A stretch of DNA of 32,760 nucleotides from an uncultured Bacteroides sp. (GTDB taxonomy: Bacteria; Bacteroidota; Bacteroidia; Bacteroidales; Bacteroidaceae), in NCBI GenBank assembly GCA_905197435.1, contig CAJJYX010000010.1, positions 1 to 32,760 of the forward strand. Reading direction: 5' to 3'. How positions within the stretch are numbered: position 1 is the stretch's first letter; each line of letters begins with the position of its first letter. Below are positions 25,473-32,760 of the stretch, in pieces. The notes under the pieces are model-generated. The model was given only the letters and a program-made list of their open reading frames with translations. It searched no databases and was not told the DNA's origin. A program made the translations under genes and the position numbers.

Positions 25473-25976
25473 ATGATAGGAATAAAGATTCAAATGTTGG
25501 CGATGATGTTCATCACCGCCTTGGCGCTTGGCGCATGCAGTAACGATGATAACAAGGATGATGTCAAAGTGCCCGAAGCGATGTCACAAGCGTTGAAGTC
25601 CAAATATCCTTCTGCAATCCATGTGGAATGGAAACAGAAAGGAAACTATTTTGTGGCGGACTGCAAAGTGGATGGACAGGAAAAAGAGGTGTGGTTTAAT
25701 AATCAAGCCGAATGGCAGTTGACGGAAACCGAACTGCTTTGGAATAATCTTCCAGGAACTATACAGACATCTTTTAGCAGCAGCGAGTACGCAGACTGGA
25801 AAATGGAGGAGATTGTCCTTTTGGAGTATCCGGTAGATCCTATGTTGTTTGTTATTGAAGTCGAAAAAGGCAATGCAGAGTATCAGTTATTTTATTCAGA
25901 AGAAGGTAACCTGATACATACAAGGGATGTAAGCGGTGATAAGGATGATACGTATTGGCCGGAAAAACTTAATTAG
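25473..25976 (+). CDS. PepSY-like lipoprotein
   Basis: The protein has 167 residues. The signal peptide ends in the lipobox LGAC (Cys21), followed by SNDDNKDD, an acidic run consistent with surface or outer-membrane sorting. The mature part has PEAMSQALKSKYPSAIHVEW and GQEKEVWFNNQAEWQLTETE, then a second similar unit, matching the same duplicated PepSY-like fold as the preceding gene. It starts 38 bases after that gene and is probably co-transcribed. A terminator follows at 26015-26066. Confidence 0.78.
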   Translation: MIGIKIQMLAMMFITALALGACSNDDNKDDVKVPEAMSQALKSKYPSAIHVEWKQKGNYFVADCKVDGQEKEVWFNNQAEWQLTETELLWNNLPGTIQTSFSSSEYADWKMEEIVLLEYPVDPMLFVIEVEKGNAEYQLFYSEEGNLIHTRDVSGDKDDTYWPEKLN

Positions 25977-26014
25977 TGATAACAAAGAGCATTCAGTAAA
26001 TGTCCTTAAAAATA

Positions 26015-26066
26015 AGATGTCATATGAAATTGACTGTTTATAATCATTTTATATGACATCTTTTAT
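26015..26066 (+). terminator. Rho-independent terminator closing the two-component/PepSY-like operon
   Basis: Bases 26015-26029 (AGATGTCATATGAAA) pair with 26047-26061, with one G-T wobble and a 17-base loop, followed by TTTTATC. It lies 39 bases after the stop of the PepSY-like lipoprotein. Confidence 0.8.
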
Positions 26067-26371
26067 CACCACTTACTTTCCGATGCAGCATATTAGACCA
26101 GTTGACTACCAATATTTTATAAATAAAATGGTAGAAAAGTCCGTTTTGCACTTCTTTTTCTTCGCTGAACGAGTACAAAATTAGTGCATTTTTTCGGATT
26201 ATGAAAGCAAGTGAAAAACTTTGTGTGAAATCATTTTTTGAGGTGCTGATTTGAGGTGTATTAGTGAAAAGTATGGAATGTATTGCATTGCATTTTGCCT
26301 GTGGTGATATTCACGGTTATTTTGCTGGTTGTTTCTCCAAGGTTGAAGATGATGTTGTGTATTATAACGGT

Positions 26372-26495
26372 GCTGACCAAAAGAAAAATCGTTTGCTTGC
26401 CGAATGTTTTTCTTTCTCCCCTTTGTTTGACTTTACTTTAATGGACGTATATATGGATACGAGGATAAAGTAAAGTCGTTTTTCTTTTGGTCAGC
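26372..26495. repeat. Nested inverted repeats, 17-bp outer and 12-bp inner arms
   Basis: Bases 26372-26388 are the exact reverse complement of 26479-26495 (GCTGACCAAAAGAAAAA). Inside, 26429-26440 (GACTTTACTTTA) is the exact reverse complement of 26466-26477. The inner and outer right arms are separated by a single base, while the left arms are 40 bases apart. It could be a structured RNA, a small mobile element end pair, or a recombined terminator. Confidence 0.8.
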
Positions 26496-26709
26496 AAAAT
26501 AGTTTTATCGAATTCTATGAAATAATAGTTTATAATTGAACTATTATTAGTGTTTTTGCTCCCGAAAAGTTAAAAATGTGGCTGTTATGGAAGATGTTTA
26601 TTCGCTCTCCGATGTCACTGCCAATAAAATAAATTTTGATCTTTTATTGGTTTCCGCAAAAGTGCCTCTTTCGTTTTTTAGGTCAATGAACTTTAATAGA
26701 AAATTCGTG

Positions 26710-26744
26710 TTTTCAGTTATTCGAAAAAAATGAATAACTGAAAA
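26710..26744. repeat. 13-bp perfect hairpin
   Basis: TTTTCAGTTATTC at 26710-26722 is the exact reverse complement of 26732-26744, with a 9-base A-rich loop. It lies downstream of the leftward metallophosphoesterase operon end at 26847 and could serve as its terminator on the minus strand, though no T tract follows cleanly. Confidence 0.6.
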
Positions 26745-26846
26745 TCCTAAGCTACAACATATCATATAATATAGAAAAAGATGCTTTTTCATTTACTATA
26801 TGATACATTGAGGCTTAAAAACAGATACTTGGCAGGTCTATGCTTG

Positions 26847-27614
26847 TCACAAGGTAAGGTTTTTGCTCGGTTCAAAACCATTGGTGATATGTTCATTATG
26901 ACAAACATATCCCAGTTGATTGCAAATCACCTTTGTGCCATTTATCTCCGCATCAATATTGGTATGTGAATGTCCATAAATCCACGCATCAATGTGACTA
27001 TCGGATATAAGTTCGCTCAAATCAGTGGCAAACGCACTGTTTAGGACAGAACTTTTATGATGATTGGCTACCACCTCCAATGTAGGAAGATGATGTGTTA
27101 CAACCACAATGTGCTTTGCGGTGCTTTCAGTTAGACTATGCTTGATGAAATCCAAGCAGAATTCATGCATCTGATTAAACTCCTCAGTTTGGAGTAATTT
27201 GCCATTATACATTATTTGCCGAAAGTCGTTCATGCCTTTCCATATAAAATACTCGTCAGAAGGAGAAATCTGAGACCACAAAGTGCTCATGATAAAATCA
27301 GTATCATCAATCTTTACTACTTGATTCTGGTAATATCCTACATTCTTCTTGAACATCCAATTCCATTGCAGTCCCTTATCCATCACATCACAATAATTGT
27401 AATACTCATGGTTTCCGGGCACAAGGAGCACTTGCCGATAATTTACAGATGCCCATTTCCAAAAATTACTCAAAGGTGCAACCTTGTTTTTCAAATAGAA
27501 TATATCTCCGGCAAGAACCAGAACATCGCCAGTTACAGGTAATTCATTATGTTTCATCCACCTGCTGTTATCGCTGAATTCCAAATGCAGGTCGCTCATA
27601 TATTGTATCTTCAT
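26847..27614 (-). CDS. Calcineurin-like metallophosphoesterase
   Basis: The protein has 255 residues, near the usual size for this superfamily. Metal-binding motifs appear in order: DLHLEF at residue 7, LAGDIF near 34, PGNHEYY near 66, THHLP near 173, and GHSHTN near 215. No signal peptide is seen, so it is cytoplasmic. The family hydrolyses phosphoesters of nucleotides, nucleic acids or proteins; the substrate cannot be read from sequence. It is the third gene of a tight leftward operon, starting 13 bases after the coiled-coil gene and sharing its superfamily with the first gene. Confidence 0.9.
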   Translation of the reverse strand: MKIQYMSDLHLEFSDNSRWMKHNELPVTGDVLVLAGDIFYLKNKVAPLSNFWKWASVNYRQVLLVPGNHEYYNYCDVMDKGLQWNWMFKKNVGYYQNQVVKIDDTDFIMSTLWSQISPSDEYFIWKGMNDFRQIMYNGKLLQTEEFNQMHEFCLDFIKHSLTESTAKHIVVVTHHLPTLEVVANHHKSSVLNSAFATDLSELISDSHIDAWIYGHSHTNIDAEINGTKVICNQLGYVCHNEHITNGFEPSKNLTL

Positions 27615-27627
27615 AATCTTTTGTTTA

Positions 27628-28170
27628 TTAATATTTTGTGTAAATCAGTTCATAATTCTTTGAATTCGATTCATCGCCAATAATACCCTCCAAGAAAGAA
27701 AATTTATTATACAGGAATTGGTAGTGTTCAAGTTCTTCTTCCTCAAAGTCTATGTTCTCATAGCAGTTGTCTATCTCCTTGTTGATTTTATCGTACAAAT
27801 CGACGGTCGTTTTGGCTATTCGTACTTCCAACTTGGCAATATCTTCTTTATTCTTAGCAATAGCCTTTTTACAATGTTCGATTTCTTCTTTGTAAAAGCA
27901 TAAAACCTCCTCAAGAAGGACGTTTGTCAGCACACTTGGAGATGGACTACATGGAAGCACAGTCAATTCACGACTTGGGGTAGTAGTAAGATAAAACAAT
28001 TTACACCCCAAAGACTTTGCAACCTGTTTGTTATATTCATCTATTTCGCGAATGACTTTCATCAAATCTTCTTTAGATTGACTTTGGCATTCTTCATGAG
28101 ACGGATGCTCTTTCTTTTTCAACAAAGGCATATTTTTGTGCCTTAAATAGACCGTTGTATATTCACTCAT
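27628..28170 (-). CDS. Coiled-coil protein of unknown function
   Basis: The protein has 180 residues that I do not recognise. A long charged heptad-like region (about residues 88-155, EEVLCFYKEEIEHCKKAIAK to EEEELEHYQFLYNKF) predicts a coiled coil. The first 35 residues are basic; about 62-80 contain LTTTPSRELTVLPCSPSPS. No signal peptide. The gene has a strong Shine-Dalgarno (AAGGAGGT on the minus strand at 28178-28185, 7 bases from the ATG), which is uncommon in Bacteroides, and it lies between two metallophosphoesterase genes with gaps under 20 bases. It may be an adaptor for one of them. Confidence 0.75.
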   Translation of the reverse strand: MSEYTTVYLRHKNMPLLKKKEHPSHEECQSQSKEDLMKVIREIDEYNKQVAKSLGCKLFYLTTTPSRELTVLPCSPSPSVLTNVLLEEVLCFYKEEIEHCKKAIAKNKEDIAKLEVRIAKTTVDLYDKINKEIDNCYENIDFEEEELEHYQFLYNKFSFLEGIIGDESNSKNYELIYTKY

Positions 28171-28177
28171 ACATAAA

Positions 28178-28185
28178 CCTCCTTT
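28178..28185 (-). promoter_or_regulatory. Strong Shine-Dalgarno before the coiled-coil gene
   Basis: AAGGAGGT on the minus strand, 7 bases upstream of the ATG at 28170. It fixes that start and is stronger than those of the neighbouring genes. Confidence 0.7.
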
Positions 28186-28186
28186 T

Positions 28187-28768
28187 TTATTTCTTATGAA
28201 ATTGCTCTACTTGTTTTTCAATCATCCTTTTTACCTGTTCAAATGATATGGGGGTAAAGTTATTGTTATCAACCCCTACATCGTATTGCGTCGGATAGAG
28301 ATACTGAAGCCGGGCAGCGTCAATTCCAGTGTTATTCTTCCTTGTATGTACGTGTCCGAAAAGTTGCCACACATCTTTATATCCGCCATCAAAACATAGA
28401 AAAGGATAATGGTTCAAATATATCCTTTGTTTACCGACCTCTATGTGCATCTGCATTGCCACATGTTCAAATCTGTCAATGTAGCCTTGACGTATATTCT
28501 TCAAATCATGGTTGCCCATAATCAGATATATCTTTCCGTTCAACCTGTCAAGGATTTTAGTCCATTCAGCTGAACCGCCAAGACAGAAATCGCCCAGATG
28601 AAAGACAATGTCATCCTGCCCGACTGTATTGTTCCAATTGGAGATTATGGTCTCATTCATCATTTCCACATCCTTAAACGGCCTGTTGCAGAAACGAATG
28701 ATATTCCCATGATAAAAATGGGTATCAGATGTAAAGAACACCTTGCTGCCATCAAATTTATAGCTCAT
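28187..28768 (-). CDS. Metallophosphoesterase of phage/plasmid type
   Basis: The protein has 193 residues, a compact calcineurin-like phosphoesterase. Motifs are SDTHFYHGNIIRFCNRPF near residue 14, HLGDFCLGG near 57, MGNHDLKN near 84, LNHYP near 114, and GHVHTRKN near 138. Small proteins of this kind with SDTHFxHxNII are common on phages and mobile elements; some act on nucleic acid or nucleotide ends, but the substrate here is unknown. First gene of the leftward operon. A dyad GTGCA-n4-TGCAC at 28784-28797, 15 bases upstream of the ATG, is a possible operator. Confidence 0.9.
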   Translation of the reverse strand: MSYKFDGSKVFFTSDTHFYHGNIIRFCNRPFKDVEMMNETIISNWNNTVGQDDIVFHLGDFCLGGSAEWTKILDRLNGKIYLIMGNHDLKNIRQGYIDRFEHVAMQMHIEVGKQRIYLNHYPFLCFDGGYKDVWQLFGHVHTRKNNTGIDAARLQYLYPTQYDVGVDNNNFTPISFEQVKRMIEKQVEQFHKK

Positions 28769-29259
28769 TTCTTCTCAATTTATGTGCATCACTGCACGTT
28801 AATAATCTGGTTACCAACAGCCCATCAGACGGAAATGGCAGAAGAGCATCATAAAGGCGACTGTCACAAATGGGTATACAAACAAAATAGTTGGAAAGTT
28901 TGGTAAAGACTCTCCAACTATTCAGTTTCTATTCTCTCAAAGTACAATAATGTACTCGTTATGTTCGTTGGAAAGTATTAACTCTACGAGGTTCAATGCG
29001 TGAAACATGAACACTCGACACAGAATCAGTGCGTTTGTTGCTCTGAATTGCGGTTGTTGTTAATATATTCATTCTGTTTCTTTGCATTGTTAATGTTTAT
29101 ATCGTCTCAAAAACGGTGTAAAATTAGCAAATAAATCCCAATCTCACATCACTTTACATTAATTTCTTTTGCCAAAAGACTTTTATTTCTTCGATTATGC
29201 TCGCGAACCAAATAAAATATATAACTTTGCATTTGACGCAATTTATAATTGAATACAAT
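28769..29259. other. Divergent intergenic region between island operons
   Basis: There is no credible gene. It holds the dyad at 28784-28797, a 10-bp inverted repeat (28886-28895 with 28913-28922, AATAGTTGGA and its complement), and a -7 element at 29222-29229 for the rightward operon. The plus-strand open frame ending at 28906 is mostly antisense to the metallophosphoesterase. Confidence 0.55.
29222..29229 (+). promoter_or_regulatory. Candidate -7 element for the XRE-helicase operon
   Basis: TAACTTTG matches TAnnTTTG and lies 30 bases before the ATG at 29260. The regulator encoded there may bind near it, but no repeat was identified as its operator. Confidence 0.5.
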
Positions 29260-29466
29260 ATGGCGAATTTGAACTGTATAAAGGCAGTATTAGCTGAGAA
29301 GGGCATTATGAGTAAATGGCTTGCTAAAACTTTGCAGAAAGATCCGGCAACGGTGTCAAAGTGGTGCAACAATCATTCACAACCCGATTTATACACATTG
29401 GCACGAATAGCAGAAGTTTTGGATGTGGATATACACAAATTAATTTGTCATACAAAAGAAGAATAG
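29260..29466 (+). CDS. Small XRE-type helix-turn-helix regulator
   Basis: The protein has 68 residues from ATG 29260; the longer frame from 29197 begins upstream of the -7 element and was rejected. It is a single HTH_3 domain: CIKAVLAEKGIMSKWLAKTL, DPATVSKWCNNHSQPDLYTL, ARIAEVLDVDIHKLI. These are the five helices of a Cro/C1-type DNA-binding domain with almost no extra sequence. It sits 4 bases upstream of the helicase gene, as is common for controllers of restriction or defence operons. It probably represses or times expression of that operon. Confidence 0.9.
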   Translation: MANLNCIKAVLAEKGIMSKWLAKTLQKDPATVSKWCNNHSQPDLYTLARIAEVLDVDIHKLICHTKEE

Positions 29467-29470
29467 AGGA

Positions 29471-32400
29471 ATGGAACAACCTAAGTTGATAAACAACATA
29501 AGTGAGCGTGTTGTGGATGACCTCAAGGGACGGTTATCCAAAGGTGCTTGTGTGTCTATTGCTGCGGCTTCATTCTCCATTTATGCCTACGAAGCATTGA
29601 AAGAAGAACTGGAGCAGGTGGAGCAATTGCGTTTCATTTTCACGTCTCCTACTTTCATCAAGGACAAATCAAAGAAAGAGAAACGAGAGTTTTTCATCCC
29701 TAAACTTAACCGAGAGCGCAATTTGTATGGTACGGACTTTGAAATTCGTCTGCGCAACCAGTTGTCACAGAAAGCCATTGCCAAAGAATGTGCCGACTGG
29801 ATTCGCAGAAAAGTGCAATTCCGTTCCAATGCTTCGCAAGAACAGATGGGTGGATTTATGCACATCAACAACGACACCCAGCAGGTTTATATTCCATTCA
29901 ATGAGTTTACCACCACACAGTTGGGATGTGAGCGTGGTGCTAATGTATATAATGTAGTCAATGTATTGCCTTCACCAACAGCAAGTGCCTACTTGGATAT
30001 TTTCAATGAGCAGTGGAACAATGATGAGAAGTTTGAGGATGTAACGAAGCGTATATTGGAGTACATAGACACTGTATATCAGGAAAATGCTCCAGAATAC
30101 ATCTACTTCATCGCACTTTATAATATTTTCAACGAGTTCTTGGAAGACATCAGCGAAGATGTGTTACCCAATGAGCGCACGGGCTTCAAGACCAGTGTCA
30201 TTTGGAATAAGCTTTACAACTTTCAACGTGATGCTGCGCTGGCTATCATCAACAAGTTGGAAAAATACAATGGTTGCATCCTTGCCGATTCAGTAGGTCT
30301 TGGCAAGACCTTTACGGCATTGGCGGTTATCAAGTATTACGAGAACCGTAATAAGTCGGTGCTTGTACTTTGCCCTAAAAAACTGAATGACAACTGGCAG
30401 ACTTTCCGTGCCAATTACAAAAACAACCCCGTAGCTGCCGATCGGCTAAGGTATGACACCCTCTTCCACTCCGACCTTTCACGCGACCGTGGTTTGAGTA
30501 ATGGCCTCGACTTGGAACATGTGAATTGGGGAAACTATGACTTGATTGTGATTGACGAAAGCCACAACTTCCGCAATGGTGGTAATGTGGACGAAGAGGA
30601 TGAAGCGGATTTTGATACGCTCGTAGAAACAGACCGCCACAAGGAGAACCGTTATCAACGGTTGATGCGGCGTGTTATCCGTCAAGGTGTGAAAACGAAA
30701 GTACTCATGCTGTCAGCAACTCCTGTCAACAACCGATTCGGCGATTTGAAGAACCAGTTACAACTGGCATACGAGGGGCGTGTGGAGAATATCAACGAAG
30801 CCCTCGAACTAGACCGCAACATTGACGACATATTCAAGTCTGCTCAGACTGCCTATAATCGTTGGGCTAAGTTGGAGCCAAGCGAACGGACTACGGAACG
30901 ATTGCTGTCAAGTCTTCAGTTTGACTTTTTTCAGATGCTCGATGCCGTGACCATCGCACGTAGTCGTAGCCATATCATCAAGTATTACGACACGAAAGAT
31001 ATTGGCGAGTTTCCTAAGCGGCTTGCCCCTTTGTCTCGCCGTCCGCGTTTGACGGACTTGGGCGATGCCATCAATTTCAAGGATATTGCCGAGCAACTCA
31101 ATGCTCTAAATCTTTCCATATACACCCCTTCGCTTTATCTCTTCGATTGTGCCCGTAGTGGTTACAGTATCGACTACGATGGTGAAGGTCTGTCTATTGA
31201 CGGTCGTGAGAAAGGCTTGCGCAAACTCATGGCCACCAACCTGTTGAAACGTCTGGAAAGTTCGGTCAATTCTTTCCGACTGACGCTTAACCGCATCCAT
31301 GAGTACATTCGGCAGACAATGGAACTGATAGAAGCATACGACAAGAAACATTCCGGTGCAACCATTGATGTGTCTTCTTTCACTGATGATATGGACTCAT
31401 CCGAAGGCGACACCGACCCGTTTGCCACCAAGAAGTCGAAGATTTCATTGGCTGACATGGACTATGTGAGTTGGCGACGCGACCTTGAAGCCGATTTTGA
31501 ACGGTTAGACCTGCTCTTGCTGATGTTGAAGGACATTACGCCTGAACACGACAGCAAGTTACAGATGCTTATTGGGGATTTGAAACATAAGTTCGGCAAC
31601 CCGATAAATGGAGAAAACAAGAAAGTGCTTATATTTACGGCATTTGCCGACACAGCTAATTATCTCTATGAGCAATTATCCACGAAGATAAAGGAAACTT
31701 GCGGACTTGATACGGCTCTTATCACCGGTTCTACCGATGGCAGATGCACATTGCCGAAGTTTCCCATTTCGTTCAATAATGTGCTGACCTATTTTTCACC
31801 GTTATCAAAAGACCGTGCGGCCCTCTTTCCCAATGCCACAGGTGAGATTGATATACTTATTGCTACCGATTGTATCAGTGAGGGGCAAAACTTACAAGAT
31901 TGCGACTACCTCATCAATTACGACATCCATTGGAATCCCGTACGCATCATCCAGCGTTTCGGGCGTATCGACCGTATCGGTAGCCGGAACAAGCAAATCC
32001 AGCTTGTCAACTACTGGCCGGATATGGAACTTGATGACTATATTCAGCTCAAAGGACGTGTCGAAAGCCGAATGAAAGCCACCATCCTCACCGCAGCAGG
32101 TACCGGCAATCCGCTTTCTATGGGCGAAGAAGCTGATTTGGAATATCGCCTTGGGCAGCTAAAGAAGTTGCAGAATGAAGTGGTGGATATTGAAGATATG
32201 GACACCGGTATCAACATCATGGATTTGGGATTGAACGAGTTTAGGCTTGACCTCTTGCAATATGTTAAGGAACATCCGGATATTGAACATGCACCTTTCG
32301 GATTGAATGCGGTGGTAGCTGGTTCCGAATTGGCGAAACCGGGCGTGATGTTTGTGCTGAAGAACCGCAACAATGCCGTTAATATTGACCGCAAGAATCA

Positions 32401-32743
32401 ACTGCATCCGTTCTACATGGTCTATTTGGCAGACGATGGTGACGTAATTTGCGACCATCTGCATCCTAAACAACTGCTCGACATCATGCGTGCGCTATGT
32501 AAGAATCAAAACGACTATGACCGTGTGCTCTGTGCTGCGGTCAACCGTGAAACGCAAGACGGCCGTCGTATGACCAAGTACAACACATTACTCCAAACAG
32601 CTATTGACAGCATCGTAAGCATTAAAGAAGAAACAGACATTGAGAGCCTTTTCTCTGTGGGTGAGACAACAGCCTTGCATGGAGAAATTAAAGGTTTGGA
32701 CGACTTTGAGTTGATAACCTTCTTGCCCTTCATAACGGCATAG
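29471..32743 (+). CDS. SNF2/DEAH-type helicase with degenerate PLD-like N-terminal domain
   Basis: The protein has 1090 residues and is complete in the window. Residues 1-180 resemble a phospholipase D-like nuclease fold (GACVSIAAASFSIYAYEAL; GGFMHINNDTQQVYIPFNEF), but the HxK signature reads H131-I-N, so catalysis is doubtful. The ATPase has Walker A DSVGLGKT at 273-280, VLCPKKLNDNW near 300, DESHN at 362 and MLSATPVNN near 417. The second RecA lobe has IFTAFADTANYL, LIATDCISEGQNLQ and QRFGRIDRIGS near 830. The C-terminal 200 residues are unassigned. Proteins with this architecture often accompany DUF4391 and type III-like methyltransferase and nuclease genes in defence operons; those partners would lie beyond the right edge. 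It probably translocates on DNA. Confidence 0.88.
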   Translation: MEQPKLINNISERVVDDLKGRLSKGACVSIAAASFSIYAYEALKEELEQVEQLRFIFTSPTFIKDKSKKEKREFFIPKLNRERNLYGTDFEIRLRNQLSQKAIAKECADWIRRKVQFRSNASQEQMGGFMHINNDTQQVYIPFNEFTTTQLGCERGANVYNVVNVLPSPTASAYLDIFNEQWNNDEKFEDVTKRILEYIDTVYQENAPEYIYFIALYNIFNEFLEDISEDVLPNERTGFKTSVIWNKLYNFQRDAALAIINKLEKYNGCILADSVGLGKTFTALAVIKYYENRNKSVLVLCPKKLNDNWQTFRANYKNNPVAADRLRYDTLFHSDLSRDRGLSNGLDLEHVNWGNYDLIVIDESHNFRNGGNVDEEDEADFDTLVETDRHKENRYQRLMRRVIRQGVKTKVLMLSATPVNNRFGDLKNQLQLAYEGRVENINEALELDRNIDDIFKSAQTAYNRWAKLEPSERTTERLLSSLQFDFFQMLDAVTIARSRSHIIKYYDTKDIGEFPKRLAPLSRRPRLTDLGDAINFKDIAEQLNALNLSIYTPSLYLFDCARSGYSIDYDGEGLSIDGREKGLRKLMATNLLKRLESSVNSFRLTLNRIHEYIRQTMELIEAYDKKHSGATIDVSSFTDDMDSSEGDTDPFATKKSKISLADMDYVSWRRDLEADFERLDLLLLMLKDITPEHDSKLQMLIGDLKHKFGNPINGENKKVLIFTAFADTANYLYEQLSTKIKETCGLDTALITGSTDGRCTLPKFPISFNNVLTYFSPLSKDRAALFPNATGEIDILIATDCISEGQNLQDCDYLINYDIHWNPVRIIQRFGRIDRIGSRNKQIQLVNYWPDMELDDYIQLKGRVESRMKATILTAAGTGNPLSMGEEADLEYRLGQLKKLQNEVVDIEDMDTGINIMDLGLNEFRLDLLQYVKEHPDIEHAPFGLNAVVAGSELAKPGVMFVLKNRNNAVNIDRKNQLHPFYMVYLADDGDVICDHLHPKQLLDIMRALCKNQNDYDRVLCAAVNRETQDGRRMTKYNTLLQTAIDSIVSIKEETDIESLFSVGETTALHGEIKGLDDFELITFLPFITA

Positions 32744-32760
32744 AGCGAAGTCAAACGCTG

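Larger units (their letters stand above)
26067..26846. other. Gene-poor AT-rich stretch with several hairpins
   Basis: I see no convincing gene here. Short open frames at 26264-26473 (plus) and 26598-26792 (minus) have no recognisable domain or start signal. Dyads are present at 26106-26134 (CTACC with ATTTTAT and their complements), 26372-26495 (nested, listed separately), 26710-26744, and an imperfect one at about 26760-26805 around GAAAAAGATGCTTTTTC. It separates conserved Bacteroides genes on the left from accessory-looking genes on the right and may be remnants of mobile DNA. Confidence 0.6.

Noticed and set aside
26264..26473. 69-codon plus-strand open frame
   Set aside because: It runs into the nested inverted repeat, has no recognisable domain and no promoter or ribosome site that I can support.
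26598..26792. 64-codon minus-strand open frame in the hairpin region
   Set aside because: It spans two hairpins, and its hydrophobic start is derived from palindromic AT-rich DNA; no family is recognised.
28598..28906. 102-codon plus-strand open frame
   Set aside because: Most of it is antisense to the metallophosphoesterase with complete catalytic motifs.

Overview
The window is a chromosomal segment of a gut Bacteroides or close relative. The signs are Bacteroidales -7 promoter elements of the form TAnnTTTG, few strong Shine-Dalgarno sites, surface lipoproteins with Cys-Ser-Asp runs, a cobalamin riboswitch ahead of a TonB-dependent receptor with a BtuG-type lipoprotein, an ECF sigma/FecR pair, and several Bacteroidetes-specific DUF families. 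I cannot fix the species from sequence alone.

Layout. (1) 1-1699, minus strand: the start of menF, preceded by a HAD phosphatase/hotdog thioesterase fusion. This is the head of a menaquinone operon. The fusion carries an apparent one-base frameshift near its N-terminus. (2) 1809-9259, plus strand: a vitamin B12 uptake operon made of promoter, cobalamin riboswitch, btuB-like receptor, btuG-like lipoprotein, an AT-rich gene for a MACPF (perforin-like) lipoprotein, btuF (with a frameshift at the lipobox inside a perfect 20-bp palindrome) and btuC. No btuD ATPase is present. (3) 9286-13981: 22-bp tandem repeats, then an ECF sigma factor and FecR anti-sigma factor between two paralogous exported proteins. 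One paralog has an STN signalling domain but no TonB-receptor barrel. (4) 14101-19998: a DUF4250 protein, a ClC chloride transporter, convergent trpB2, and a TrkH/TrkA-type potassium uptake pair. (5) 20031-25976: a DUF3843 protein, small exported proteins, and a two-component system followed by two PepSY-like exported proteins, closed by a good terminator. (6) 25977-32743: a gene-poor, hairpin-rich stretch, then a leftward three-gene operon with two metallophosphoesterases, and divergently a small XRE regulator with a large SNF2-type helicase carrying a degenerate PLD-like N-terminus. This last part looks like an accessory or defence island running off the right edge.

How the parts work together. 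The B12 operon forms a capture line: BtuG and BtuB at the outer membrane, BtuF and BtuC at the inner membrane, with synthesis damped by B12 through the riboswitch. The perforin-like gene is foreign in composition. It resembles the Bacteroides secreted antimicrobial (BSAP) arrangement, where the toxin gene sits beside a resistant copy of its own target, so the B12 receptor proteins are candidate targets (inference). The sigma/FecR operon looks like a cell-surface signalling circuit whose outer partner is not a transporter. The island at the right end is probably a phage- or plasmid-defence module, but its diagnostic partner genes lie outside the window.
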